DNA of 64,000 nt from Hemileia vastatrix (GCA_030280995.1 JASXTE010000005.1:22437001-22501000), one strand, 5' to 3'; numbered from the stretch's first letter, positions 1 through 13,000 are shown. A program made the numbers and translations. Notes: generated by a model not told the origin, from the letters alone.

Positions 1-148
1 TGTAATAATTATTGCAATCTGTCATATTATTTGCATAAGATCGTGCATAGAAATGTGGCTTCTTCCCGTTTGTATCCATTCCAAGAGCGTTTACAAGTTT
101 CATTCCAGTAGCAATGTCTTTCGCCCACCTATTGTTAGAGTTCTTCCC
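1..148 (-). CDS. Partial exon of an unrecognised gene, running off the left edge
   Basis: Read leftward on the minus strand, one frame stays open for about 50 codons and looks coding. It contains RWAKDIATGMKLVNALGMD followed by a short Lys-, His- and Tyr-containing stretch. Its base composition is richer in G and C than the flanking DNA. An ATG lies just upstream (about 170), but an 11-base A run between it and the open frame puts the two out of phase. So either the start is elsewhere, an intron boundary lies here, or the run has slipped. I do not recognise the family. It could be a host gene or a mobile-element gene. The three hairpin repeats at 429-772 lie upstream of it. Confidence 0.35.
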
Positions 149-428
149 TGGCCGTTTTTTTTTTTCAAATCGTTACTCATTGATGGTTCAATCCTAAGAG
201 AATTCAATTTTGATTTAAAATAGAAAAAAATCAAAAATTAGAAAATAGTAACATAATTTCAATTATCAGTCAATGATACCTTTAACTTTATCATATCTTC
301 AATATTAGAAATACAAAAGTTAGCATATCCACATATTAGTAAATTTATATACTTTTTCTTTATTTCAAATATTAAGAAAGCGTTTCAAAGGTATACTTTA
401 TTAAATTATACATATAAAGAGTATAGCT

Positions 429-772
429 TTATCCTGTATGCATTCAGCAAGTACGAGATTTGGCTCTACACTTAATATTAATAATATAATGAAAGTATAA
501 CTCCAATACACTAGTAATATTAAAAAATTTACGGAATTATGATATCCACATATATAAAATGAAAAATCTTGCTCTGATCAATATATTGACTTAGAAAGTT
601 ATACTTCAATAAATTATTAATTTTTAAATTGTAGCATTGTCCTGTATGCTTTCAGCAAGTACGAGACTTTGAAACAACTTAAAAATCAATAAATTAAAGG
701 TAAAGTACAAACAATCTAATTATTATTATGAAAAGCAAAACATTATCCTGTATGCTTTCAGCAAGTACGAGA
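429..772. repeat. Three copies of a 30-bp hairpin-forming repeat
   Basis: Nearly identical 30-bp units start at 429, 637 and 743. The shared core is TCCTGTATGC, a variable base or two, then TCAGCAAGTACGAGA. The gaps between units are 178 and 76 bases. On the minus strand the core can fold as GTA, a two-base bulge, TGCT, loop GAA, AGCA, TAC. Short AT-rich words around the units (for example TATTAATAATATAATG after units 1 and 3) also repeat, so a larger ancestral unit was probably duplicated. The units are far better conserved than the DNA between them, which suggests function or recent duplication. Confidence 0.7.
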
Positions 773-1926
773 TGATGTTTTACTTTTCATATTAATAATA
801 TAATGGTTGAGAAAGTATTAAAGAAATATAGAAAAATGATAAGCAAAACATGAACTTACATGTCTATAAAATCTTCTTCCATTTGTAGCTGATTGATCAA
901 AATTAATTATAAAGTTTATTTTATAATCACTGTTTTAAAAAATAAATGGTTAGATAAATAAATTGAACATTTTTGATAAGGAATAAAGAAAAGTAAATTG
1001 ACAAACAAATAAAAAAACTTTAAGTTAACTGAAAAAGAATTTTTTTATAATGAATCGAAAGGGTACAGTAAAAGATACCATAAAAATAAATTCAGAATTA
1101 GAATCATTAGATTAACTTGTCAAAAGTGTAAAAAAGTGTAACAAACCAAAATGATATGAAATGCAATAGCAAGAAAAATTTGCTTACCGGTAATCAGATA
1201 AGGTCAAGAAAATAGTACCAATAATTCAAAATGATAAAGCAAAAATATGATTGATAATTTTTGAAAAAGGTAAGTGAGAAAGAGAAAGGAAAAATAAATT
1301 GGGTGGCAAACAGATGTATATATCATGAATTTTCACTGATCACATTTTCAAAAAAATGCAGCTCTCCAAGTCATATGATAAACTTCATCTAAATTCCAAG
1401 AATGATGTTGCCAATGCACTTTACACAGCATGATCATTTTTTCCTATGCATATACTAATTCCAGCTAGAATTTACTTGGCTGCATGTTGTACAGATGCAC
1501 ATTTGTGGAACACTGAATTTCACATCTAAAAAAAATTGACGCCACATAATTCTAGCTACCATGTTTCACGTAGCTAAAAAACATACACTCATCACATTTA
1601 AATTTACATTGCGCCAAAATTAATTCATTTTTGAATTTTTTTAAAGGAAACTATAATGTGCACCACCTATTTCTAAAATATGAACCTCCGCACCATATTA
1701 AATTGGGAGACTTTTAATTATGCAATTTTTTTGCCGTGACCTTTTTCCTGATCTTACTTGGTTCAAAATATTGAAACATGGCCAATGTTGATGAAAGAAA
1801 CATTTGATTTTGTTTCTATGTGTAACAATGGAAGGCTGTTTCTTACTGGCGAAAGAGTGTTGTATATTTTATTTGAACAAATTTTTATTTTTTTATGTAT
1901 TTTATTTAAAAAATTTACTTTTTATT
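773..1926. other. AT-rich intergenic DNA, nothing recognised
   Basis: No convincing coding frame, RNA gene or repeat was seen. Around 1310-1620 the composition is a little more balanced, but both strands carry frequent stops. Confidence 0.5.
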
Positions 1927-2671
1927 GCAGCCAGATTTATACTGGCTGCTTTTTAGAAACCTTAATTTATGACCCAAGCCTTTGAAATTGGCTTGGGTCC
2001 CTTACATTGCAATTTAGTACTTCCAGCCAGGTTTCCCCTGGCTGGAAGTGTCTCTTTCAAGCAATCGAAGTCGCTAAAAGCGACTTCGATTGCTTGCTGT
2101 AATGTTTGCCACCCTCCCAGCTAATTTACTAGGCTGGGAGGTGGCCAAAGCAGTGTGCAACGCGCGTTGCTGCTGCAAGTAACGCGCGTTGCACAATCGC
2201 TACCATATTTCATGCAGCTGATATCAAGTCAGCTGCATGAGATATGCGCAGCATGTGCAATGCGCGCTGCATGCAGCCTGCATTGCTGCTGCATGCAACG
2301 CGCATTTCTGCTGCATGCAATGCGCATTACTTGCAGCAGCAATGCGTGTTGCATGTGCTGCATGCAGTGCATTGCACAGCCAGTTTTTTTCTGGCTGTGC
2401 AATGCACACAGAGAAACCAAAGTCCCTGCAAGGGACTTTGGTCTCTAAAATGGAAGCGACTTTCCCTACCAGGTGCAATCTGGTGGGAAAGTGAGAGAAA
2501 CGTTAGACCGAAGTTGTTTGAAAGCAACTTCGGTCTTAAAAACATTAAAAATCATAAAAAAAAAAATGAGAAATGTAGAAAAAAAAAAAAATTAAAAATT
2601 AAAATGTGAGTAAAAGAAAAAAAATAAGTTCTAGTGATACCAAAAATCCAAGCCAATTTCATTTGGCTTGG
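1927..2671. repeat. Array of about twelve consecutive, mostly perfect hairpins
   Basis: Successive inverted repeats follow each other with little between them. Positions and stems: 1927-1949 (8 bp), 1971-1999 (10 bp), 2019-2049 (13 bp, loop 5), 2058-2096 (18 bp, loop 3, left arm CAAGCAATCGAAGTCGCT), 2108-2145 (13 bp, one bulge), 2154-2195 (15 bp), 2211-2239 (11 bp), a compound block of TGCATGCA-type palindromes at about 2245-2360, 2367-2407 (17 bp, T7 loop), 2416-2442 (12 bp, loop 3), 2459-2492 (13 bp, one bulge), 2505-2536 (12 bp) and 2648-2671 (9 bp). Each stem has its own sequence and arms are almost free of mismatches. The array is GC-rich against AT-rich flanks. Short reading frames here are by-products of the palindromes. 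Confidence 0.9.
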
Positions 2672-4825
2672 TTATTTAATAATTAATTTTTAATACATTA
2701 AATTTAAAATTCAAACACCATAAAATATATGAATTTTTTTTATATGAATATTATAAATTTAATCTACCTCTTTCTCATAATTATATTTATAATTTTGTTT
2801 TTTTAATTTTTGACATTTAAGTTTATTTTTTGGAAATACAAAATTAAATTTTCAGCTAAATTTTTTAGTAAGGTAAAATAAATTATAAATTTGACATTTT
2901 GTAATTGAATAATGAAAAAAATTTTAAATTTATTTAAAAAATATTTTTGTTAGAAGAATACAAATATTTTAAGGGTAGAAATATGGTGCAAATTGTAAGT
3001 AAAAAAAATTATATTTTTTTTTGTGAGGGGTTATTTCTATTTTTAAAAATATTTTTCAAAAACATTCATTAAATACTGAATTAAATTACTTTGAAACTCA
3101 AATTTTTTGTAAAATAATTAAAAATGAAATAATAATATTGTTGTATTTGATATAAAATTTGAATTGGTAATATTAATGTCTCTTTAAGTAAATTTGAAAA
3201 TCATTTAAAAAGACCATGTTGATAAGTACTTCATTTTTGATATACAATGGTTATATATATATCTTATATATATTTCTTGAGTGTTATTTTTATATACATT
3301 CAATAAAATTTGTAATATAAAATGCCATTTAATAATTAATTAATGTTCAACTTAGTTATAACAACTTCATATTTAATACCAGCCACTAGTATTTACTTTT
3401 TAATTTAAAACTCCAATATAATATGAGAGTATCCTTATTTTGTCTGTATGTAATGAACAACAATAACAGACCATAAATGAGTGGGTAGTTAATTACAATA
3501 AATAGTTGAAGAATAACCTATAAGAAATGATAAGTTTATCAAAAAGAGTACATTAAAAAAATATACTTTTGAATTTTTTTTGATATAATTTGGGTAGTTA
3601 AATGAAAATTTAAATTATCAGACATCAAAATGGATAAAATCTAAAAGTAGTGTTTATATAATAAGCCTCATAAAAAAAAAGGATAAAAAATCTACTATGT
3701 AACTAAATTATTAAATATTAAGGTATTATTAAAATTATTGAAAAACTTATTTTACAGTTATAATGAAATCTAAATGTGAAAATAATGGTGGGATAATAGT
3801 AAGACTATGTGGAAACACTTTAATTTATACATACTTTCAACTATGTTCAGATAAAAAAATTGTTAAAATTGTATAATAACATCTAGTTAATAGTGATGCA
3901 ATTTTATTTAGATCAAGAATAAATTTTTCTGAGGAAAAACTAATTAAATTGAGATATGGCCATCTCCTTTCAAGAGATAGAATAATAATAAAAATTTAAA
4001 AAATTATAATAAGTATTCTTAATCACCATTTTTGAAAAGTCTCTAGTAAAATTCATTATAATATATCATTCATTGATTACATTATATGGAGTTTCATCTT
4101 GAAGTAGTGATGTGCAGCTTTGAACTTATGTTATGAAAAACAAAAAAGTTAAAAAATATATAGTTATACTAATGAAAAAGCCAAAAATAAAAATACTATT
4201 ATAAATTAAAAAAATAAAACTACATAAATTTTATTCTGCTCTAATGATGGAAGGGTACTATGTATGAATTTCCACATGTTAAATCCAAACCTGCTTTAAG
4301 GCTAGTTTACAGGTAGAGCTATTAAGTTTCCTTAAATTCTAAAAATAACTTATGCATTTTACTAATTATTTTTTTCTTGTTTCTTTCCAAAGTTGTTAGA
4401 GTTGCTTAATTAATACTGTTATCTTGATTGTAAGATATATAATTTTTTTTGAATACATGATTTATTGTTTCAAAAATTATATTATAAATTTAAATCATTT
4501 ATTTCATTTTCTAAAGCTTCATTGTCAAAGACACAACTCCATTTTCTATTACTTAACAAATATATAAAATGTGATAGTAAAATTTAAGGAATTTTCTTTT
4601 TGAGAGGGTCAAACTATATTGTGAAGATTTTTATCTAGAAATTCTTGTACTCTAAAACCAAATAATTTTCTCCCTTAAGTAAGCCATTTCAAAAATATGA
4701 GAATATAAACAAGAATATTAACTTATCTTATTTTTATTTTCTTTACTGAAAGTTTTAGTTCAATCCCTTTTTTTATATGACATTAGTATAAAAACATGGT
4801 TAAATGCTACTATATAATTAATTTT

Positions 4826-4880
<55 letters not shown>

Positions 4881-6588
4881 TTAGAATGTCATCCTTTTTT
4901 ATTTACTTGAATAAATGGCTCAATTATAATACCCAACACTTATTAATGTTTCCCAAACTCAATAACAAATTTCTCATATGCAATATTAGCTTCTAATATA
5001 AGAAGTTTATCTATAGATGATATTCAACATGTGATTTTACTTTTTAGATTCAGCTAAAATTAAACAAAAGGAGAAATCATGCATATGTGTATAAATGGTA
5101 ACCATATGTTACTTAGAGGATTGTGAAATTCACTCATCAGAATGGTTTAAGTATTAAAATAAATTGAGGTCATTATTTTCTAGTATTTGAAATTAATTAG
5201 GAAATTATTCTAAAAATATATTTTAATGTGTATCATGTTTAAAAAGTTGGAAATATGATTTTTGAAAATTGTGAGTTTCTTATGAGATACCAAGCTTTAG
5301 TTTACATTGTTTCAAGTAGAATAGAATTTTAGTATTAGAAATTGAAAGCAATGTACCATTATCAGATTTTAACTGTGTTCTACTTATAGAATGATTACAT
5401 AACATTAAACATTATTTAAATCAAAAAGGTTTAAAAGATATTTAGAGTTTTACCAAATTTCACCATTTATTAATCTTTGATTTGAAAACAAACTATGATG
5501 TACACTCACTAGAAATAAGCAATCCCAATTTTAACATAATTTATCAATCCAAAAATAATGAGTCAATTAACATGAAAATATATATTATTTCAAAACCAAT
5601 TCTCTAGATTTAAAATATGATGCTTTAATGAAAAATTATTACAAAACTTTAATGCAATGAAGTCTCTTAAAAAATTCAAAAATAGAATATCAAAACAAGT
5701 AATTTCTGCAAAAAAAACTACTAACTATTGTAGATAAAGCATAAAAATAAGTCATATTTTTTAAAAAAATGATCTAACAATATTTATTTTTGTTAAAAAA
5801 ATCAAAACATTGTTAAGTTTGCTTGTTATAATAATGTTAAAATCCACTAAACATTATCTAAAGGTGGTAAAATATGTTAAAAATAAGTTGAATTTTATGA
5901 GATAAAAATCAACAATTTTGTATCATTTCCTGTTGTGCTATGACTTTATTCCACCCTTTTTATCTGATTCTTCCAGTATTACTTTGCTATGATCACTAGT
6001 TTTCAAGTTAAAATTTACAAATGTTCATTATACTTGATAATATGAAAAATAACTCAAACTTTTATAACTACAAAATAAGATTTTGTAACTCCTTCTTTCA
6101 ATCAATATTTGAAGAAATTTTAGTTTATTTGAGTAATGATTTTAAGAATAACAAAAAAATTGAAATTCACAAGGAATTATTTCCAGAGACTATAATTATT
6201 TACTTGTGTAATGCATGAGCTACTTATCAATGATGTAAAACATCAGAAAAGTAAGTTATAGTTATAAATCTACAGATTATACTGTTTCTGGTATATATAT
6301 CTTCAATAAATCTTTTAAACTTATCTTAGCCTACATACCACACAATAGAAAATCATTATATTAAAAAAGGAAAAAATTCTATGATAATATCATAAAGAAT
6401 GATAACCATGGATTAATATTCCATAAAAATGGTTAATAATATTTTAAGAGAACCTAAATCAGTATTCTTTCATCAAAATATATCCTTTTTGTCTTTGTAA
6501 TTTATTCCAAACAAATTTTTTGAAAGTTGAATCTATATATCTAATGCCAAAACCACTATTAAGTTCCCTCTTAGACTTTTTAAGAAAT

Positions 6589-6619
<31 letters not shown>

Positions 6620-8524
6620 TATTTATCAAAAATTGAAATAAAGAATAAAAACATAATTTTATTTACCTTTAATTATTTAAATATAGAGTATTTTCAGAAT
6701 GCATTGTGGTTACTTGTGAAGGTTAGAAGATTTGAAGTTGGATTTATGAGTTTTTAGAAGGGCAAATATTGTAAAATTCTTTCATAAATATTTATTTCAT
6801 AGTTTCAAATGTTGAAATCTACAAACTAATGGGATTTAAAATTATATTGAGATTTAAAATCTGTTTTCTACTCAAGTAAAATAAAATAAAATGATGATAT
6901 CAAAATTGAAATTAAGTTTAAACTTTTGATATGCTCTATCTTCAATTTTATTGATAGTGCATCAAAAATTTAATAATATTTTTTTCCTTCATCACTTTTT
7001 ACATAAAAGATAGTTTTATCATTTTATGAATTAAAGATTGCTTATATAAATTTAACATCTATGTCAACTGTTTATGACTATTAATCTATATAATAAATTT
7101 TTTAGAAGAAAAAATAACATCAGTATATACTGACTTTGAAATTATTCAATTTAAAATAGTTTACAGTTAGATAATGAAGGGTGATTTCATTTTTGAATAT
7201 GAACTATAGAAGTCTTATTTTATCAATTTTAATTCTTTTTGAGCTCAAATGTATCCACCGCAACTTAAGTAAGAATAAAAATTATTTTTATTGAAATTTA
7301 CATGAGAAAGTATGCCTATTATTCAAAATCAAACTTGCTCTAATGGTGTTTTTCAATCATTATTTCCATTCATAACAATAAAAAACATTTCAATTTGCTG
7401 ATGTTTTAGTTTTTGATATCCCCAAGTTTATATCTCAGGTGTACTATTCACAAAATTATTAAAAATATAATTTTCGAAATACATGATAAACTTGAAAGTG
7501 AGGGGGCATTAAATTTTTAAAAATGAATTCTAAATTCAGGATGGATAGTATTTTTTCTATTTTCACAAATGAACAATTTTTCGTTTCAATTAATCCAGAA
7601 AGAAAATTTTGTTGTAAGCATATTATATTATATTTATTATGATTTTAAATACTATATTTTCAAGATTTGTGTTTAATATTTCCTGTGAAAGTTAATGTTA
7701 ATGTGAATTTAAAGTAAGCTTGAAGAAATTTAATCAATAGGCATATTGGATATTTAAAATAATATTTTGCTCCAATCTTGAATCATCCTGGGCTAAAAAA
7801 TATCCCAAATAAGGTTTTTGTGGGTCAATTTGGATTTAAGTAGGATTAAGTGAGGTTTAATAAAGGACAGATAAAAGGCTAAATTCATTACTAGTGACTT
7901 TTTTCTCAAAATAGTTATAAAATATTTATCATTCTGGACTCAAGCTTCAATAAAGTTGAATTGAAACAGAGATAATTTCTAGCAGCACAACACCATATTT
8001 ACAAAGGTGTAAAATACCTCAAATATTACTCATAATATAGGAAGGCAAGGAATCTACAAAATTCACATTTCAAACGAGGATTTATATTTTGAATTTGAAA
8101 TTGAGAAATGGAATATTATTTTCCAATTTAAATATCTATTAGTCATTTTAACAAAAGTTTTCAGTAATCAGATTGAATTTTGATGGTATTTTGTTGTAGA
8201 TTAATCATTTTGATGAGACATTTACTCAAAATTACTGGTTTCGTTTCTAATATTCCATGTGAAATTCATTATGAATCTTTTTGAAAGTGAATAGTTGACA
8301 TATTGGATATGCAAAAGCTTATGTTAGATCAAAGTGAGATCAAAGGGAGCTTAACTGATGATCAAATTAGGATTTTACAAGATCAAACGGTGATCAATGT
8401 AGGTTCATCTTGAGCTCAATCTGTGACAAATCTCTGACTAAATGTAAGGCCAAACAATTTCCTACATGGTGATGATGTGTGCATAATTCAAGCATAGATT
8501 TGTGGCTCAACGGAGCTCAAGCAA
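2672..8524. other. Long AT-rich gene-free stretch
   Basis: No gene, RNA or transposon could be supported over almost 6 kb. It contains an uninterrupted (TA)n tract at about 4830-4873 and a shorter one at about 6589-6620, plus many homopolymer A/T runs. Frames longer than 60 codons are AT-rich accidents. It may be very old, fully decayed transposon sequence, but nothing in it shows that. Confidence 0.55.
4830..4873. repeat. (TA)n microsatellite
   Basis: About 22 uninterrupted TA dinucleotides inside AT-rich DNA. Confidence 0.9.
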
Positions 8525-8546
8525 GGGGTATTGCTAGCAATACCCC
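8525..8546. repeat. Perfect 22-bp palindrome
   Basis: GGGGTATTGC, then TA, then GCAATACCCC: ten-base arms around two bases. The word GGGGTATTGCC also occurs in the minisatellite of composite element B (about 52.87 kb), so this may be two facing element ends. Confidence 0.7.
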
Positions 8547-8639
8547 CCCATTTTTTCTGTGGTGTATAACAATTACTACTTAGAACTACTAAAATACTAA
8601 AAAAACTAGAAAAGAATTAATAAAAAAAACGAAATTGCA

Positions 8640-8895
8640 AATGGTATCCCCCAGCCAATTGATGAGCTGATCCCCTAATACCTCACCCACATCCAAGTGC
8701 ACCTTGATGTGGATACAACTTTAAGAAATTTAAGGATTAAAATATAAAGAAAAACTTGAAAATGAAAGAAAATAAAATGAATAAAAAAAAGAAACATGAA
8801 ATTTAATAATGAAAAAGAAAAATAGCATTGCCCAGCCAATTGATGAGCCTTTCCCCACCAATGCTTTCCCACATCCAGGTGACCATGATGTGGTA
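8640..8895. repeat. Diverged local duplication of about 75 bp
   Basis: Segments at about 8645-8715 and 8828-8893 share the order CCAGCCAATTGATGAGC, a C-rich stretch, CCCACATCCA and a word ending in TGATGTGG. About 110 bases of AT-rich DNA separate them. No coding sense was found. Confidence 0.6.
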
Positions 8896-9041
8896 AACCC
8901 AAAAAAATTTTTATTTTATAAAAAAACCTTCACTAACAAAATAAAAGGAAAAAAAATAGAGAAAAAAAAGAAAATAATCGAAAACCACTATAATCATTCC
9001 ATCGCAACAATTCATAGAAGCAGATCCAGGCCCAAAGAAAA

Positions 9042-10196
9042 TTTCAGCCTAGGTATTCCAAGACTTAGTAATTCTTATGCTTTAATTAGATAACCTTAAT
9101 TAAATTAAGCTTATAACTTAAAAATATGGTTATAATACTTATATATATAATTATTACACTATTATTTGACTTATAGTAGTTTAAATAACTTATCCATAAC
9201 CTAATTATACTTATTAAGGTGTTAATGGAGTCATAATATACTTATCTTAAGTGATATTAAGTAATTATAGACATAATAAGCTTATATGGATACATAAATC
9301 TCATATTCAGTGAAATATGAAGTTATAATATGTATATTTAGGTCTATAAGTAGGTTTTAACCTCTCTATAGCCTATAACCTTTATTTTTCTGCTTATTTT
9401 AGGTCATATGGTTGTTTTTAGTGGACTCACAATGCCTACACAAGCATATACACCTTTTTCAGGCACATATACCCAGTTTGCACAGCTTAATCTGATTCCT
9501 TTGATGGATTTTCATGCATTTATGGGTTGGGATAACATTACTGGGTTTATATGGATGCTTGGGGATAATATTGGGGGCTAAGAGGATTGATTTGGTTCCT
9601 TTATATGCTCTGGGTTTCATAAGATACTCTTTGGAAGAGTTATTTTACCTGTTTCTTTATTGTATCCACTTTTATCTGCTTATTCTATTTATGGTGTGGA
9701 TCTGTGGTATCATTAATTGTGATTGAGGGTCCTTACTTGAGGTCTGGGTGTTGAAACGGAGTGAAGTGGACGCTATGGGGAGGTTATGGGATCTCACAGT
9801 TCTGTAATTGCCTGGGGATAGCAGTGACATCATCTGGATTGAAGGTCTGTGCACTCCAGTGGATTTTGGTATAAGTAAGGGAGGATTTGACAGGTTATTG
9901 GACATCACTTACTTACTACACATCAAATAAACAACATAAAACAATTATTATTATATATAAATATATTATAAAGCATTTATAAATTGATATTATCTTTATA
10001 TAAGCTATAACTATATTTTATTTATCTATTTTCCTCCACTAACATGCATAAAAATCCAAGCATTTTGAGTTTATATTTAGAATAACTATTTTATTAGTCT
10101 TCCCCTGAGGTTTAATCAATAAATAATTTATCAATAAGTAGTAGGACCATTAATATTTACTATTAAATCATACTTAAACACTAGCATACGCTGACA
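9042..10196 (+). mobile_element. Solo LTR, family I, diverged
   Basis: This 1155-bp segment matches, in the opposite orientation, the LTRs of the Gypsy element at 33484-42348. Shared parts include the start (TTTCAGCCTAGGTATTCC here, TGTCAGCCTAAATATCC there), the central stretch and the CTGACA end. It is flanked by the near-identical five bases GAAAA (9037-9041) and GAGAA (10197-10201), the footprint of Ty3/Gypsy integration. No internal domain is attached, so it is a solo LTR left by recombination. The short frames inside it are LTR sequence, not genes. Confidence 0.8.
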
Positions 10197-10392
10197 GAGA
10201 AAATCACTGGGTGGGCTCCCTCCAATAGGTAAAATTTATGGGAGACCACCAGTAATCCACCATCCAGAAAGATCCAAGAACCAATAATCCAGTCCAATAC
10301 AGTTTAAATTCATAGTGGAATAAAAAAATTTATAAAAAAGAAGATAAAAAGGATTCAACAAAAAAAAACCAAGGATTCAAAATGGAAATTCT

Positions 10393-10745
10393 GAGGTAAC
10401 TGTTATACAGAGCAGCCAGCTCATCAGTTACCACCACACTTGCCAAGATAAAATCAAGAAGCCCCTCCCATGGGTACTTTCTAACAAGAAACATACATCC
10501 ACATGTAATTCAATCAATCAAAACAAAACACCATAATAAGACTAGCACTTGAGGACAAATAAATTCCAGTTTAAAGTGATAGAGGACCAAAACCTGCAAA
10601 AAGAAACCAATACTAGGGTTGAACCAAATTAAGAGAAGGGGTTGGAGACAGAAACCTGGGGTAACTGTTGATAAAGCAGCCAGAGCATCAGTAACCCCCA
10701 CACTTTCCAAGATAAAATCTAGATTCCCCCCCCCCCTGGGTACCA
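10393..10745. repeat. Direct repeat of about 95 bp, two copies
   Basis: Blocks at about 10393-10490 and 10655-10745 share GGTAACTGTT, GCAGCCAG, ATCAGT, CCAAGATAAAATC and GGGTAC in the same order. They lie in the decayed retroelement left of the gag remnant. A C run at about 10727 marks the second copy. Confidence 0.65.
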
Positions 10746-11139
10746 TCTAACAAAAGAATTTTCTAACACAAATCTTCTCCCATAAAAAACCAAAACAATT
10801 AAAATTCTTGAAATTGAAGTTTAACCTCATCTTGGAGGTATAATAAAACCAATAATCTTCATTTTTATCTTTATTTTATTTTAAATAAAATATCCATCTT
10901 CACTTGAATTTTTCTTTTCTTCCATCTTCATTATACTAAGATTTTTTTTTTGAAATTGAACCAAAGAGACTGATAAAAATTGGACAAAACAAAATAAATC
11001 CTGACAAAAAAAATAGAGACCAAATCAAACAAAACCAAAGCAGATTCAGTAGTTTATCCTCATTTTGGAGAAATTAAATTCTTGAAATCCCCAGGTTGAA
11101 ACCAATGAGTTTACCCCTAGGGCCTGAACCCTCTAAGCC

Positions 11140-12870
11140 CCTCTTCTAGTTCTGATATCCCAGCATCGGAATTCCAAAAAAATCTTCCATCCTTCTCCAT
11201 ACACTGACTTTAACACCAATTTCAATCCCAGTTTCCAACAACTCTGCATCCTTTGAGATTGAAGGAGCAGTCACCACAACTTTAATTTCTCTACAATGAG
11301 AATCCAAAATTACCTCCTCCATGTAAAGGGAAATTCTAATTATCAATAATTTCCCCCTCCACCCTACAAAAACCTTCTCCATTTGAGTGAAGCAGCTAAG
11401 AATCCACTGACTCTAACTCCAAATAATCCATCACAAAATTGTTCTGAAATTTCAAAAATTCTTCTAAAATAGGACCCAGAACACTAAAAGAATCATCTTC
11501 CCCAAAGAAACCATCTCCTGATCCTGAGGGAACCAGCTTGGAATTATATCCCTCCAACAGACATACATCCAGAACTTAATCTTTCTGAAAATCCAAACTT
11601 GCAATAGAGAGATCCTCACCACTACTTCCATTCTCTGAACTTGAAAGCACCAATTGAGAATATTTTGTATGAAGATCCAAATCATCTAGTGAAGAATTAC
11701 TCTGAGAATCCAAAAGTTTCTCCAGAATAGAATCCATAACATCAAAGTAAAAATCCTCCTCCAAGCATACATCTTCTGATCTTGAAGGAGCCACCTTAAA
11801 ATATACTTCCTCTAGGAGAAATAGATCCAAGATAAAACCTTACTTCCCATCACAAAATTCAACAGAAACATCCACCTCCAAACAGCCGTCATCAGCCACA
11901 GATTAATTCTCAACATTTCAAGACACCTGATAATGATCAGCCATGTTTCCCCCCCACATAATCCATCCAACTTTGAGGAAATACACTGATCCTCTAGTGC
12001 ATACAGCTCCAAAACATCCAGTTAAGAACATTCCTGAGATACCATGGAATCTTCTGGAAAAGAAAAATCAGTTTCACAAACATCATCAGAATCACCATCT
12101 TCTACAATTAATGGCTTCAACACCTCCCCAGAAGCTGAATTTTCCACCACAGTCTTCTTAACCTCTCCATCCAACAGCACTTCTTCTCCAAAACCCACAT
12201 CCCTATCCCTCATACCATGCAAATATCCCAAAATAACCTCCTTTAAAACAGCCATAGCAAGAACCCTATTTTCCCTATTTGGAAGGTATTTTATTAAATC
12301 AGCCTTGAAAAGGATATCCAAAACCTCCACCTTAACATCCCTACCCATGGCACTCCAAAATACATACTTGGCCCCATCTTCATGTGGTAATATATCATTA
12401 TATACCAGATAATCCAGGGCCTCCCCAAATTCCTCCATAAATTCCCCATACTGGGAAGGAGAAGTTACACCACCTAACAATTCCCATTTCCTAGAAATCC
12501 CATGAAGATACACCATTGAGAAAGTAGTAGGCCACCTTTCAACCAACTCCATCTTCAACTTCCCCCAATCCTGACTCCTATATCCTACTATACCAGAAAC
12601 TTCCCTCTCCGATTCCCTATTACCAATGAAAAAGATCACTTGCCTAACCTTATCCAACAGTGAGGCCCCATAAATCTCAGCAGCCAGCTCAAACCTAGCC
12701 AAAAACCCCTTTGCATCCTCCCCCAAAAACCTTGAACCATCCAAAGACTGAATCCTAACTATACTAGAAACTTCCAATTACACCCTTCAATCTGCACCAA
12801 AGATAGCCAAGATCCCCCCAATAGCCTTAGAGACATATAAGGGACCAACTCCAACAGAAGGTAAGACCCC
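11140..12870 (-). pseudogene. Decayed retrotransposon gag-like gene
   Basis: The longest open part (12022-12777) gives 251 codons. Its first half reads like a fungal LTR-retrotransposon capsid: GEDAKGFLARFELAAEIYG, then DKVRQVIFFIG, then QDWGKLKMELVERW. This is the usual order of 'gene/segment, hydrophobic helix, tryptophan-lysine helix' in Gag proteins. The frame begins after a TAA with no ATG, and related sequence continues upstream to about 12870, so the N-terminus is broken. Downstream, an acidic Asp/Glu/Ser-rich tail continues in shifting frames to about 11140. No zinc knuckle or polymerase remains. The gag assignment rests on motif appearance, not a search. Confidence 0.5.
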
Positions 12871-12975
12871 TGTACCAACCACAAGGAGATATAGCACCAA
12901 AATATATAATCCACCAAAAGAGATCCACCATAGAGAGAAGCCTAGATTACCCAAAATTCCAAAAAGCCAAAAGAT

Positions 12976-12997
12976 TCATCCCCATATTGGGAGCCAG
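12976..12997 (-). other. Possible retrotransposon primer-binding site
   Basis: On the minus strand TGGCTCCCAATATGGGG starts four bases after a sequence ending TGTCTACA at 13001. TGG next to an LTR end is how reverse-transcription priming sites begin. The position, just upstream of the gag remnant on the same strand, supports a 5' LTR at 13001 and above. Confidence 0.45.
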
Positions 12998-13000
12998 AAA

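Noticed and set aside
429..772. CRISPR-like array
   Set aside because: Three repeats with unequal gaps of 178 and 76 bases in eukaryotic DNA, no cas genes.
2155..2609. Overlapping Cys/Ala/His-rich reading frames on both strands
   Set aside because: They are by-products of the palindromic GCATGC-type sequence: frames are open on both strands at once and give mirror-like compositions.
4796..4996. Reading frame through the (TA)n tract
   Set aside because: A Tyr-Ile repeat encoded by the microsatellite; no gene.
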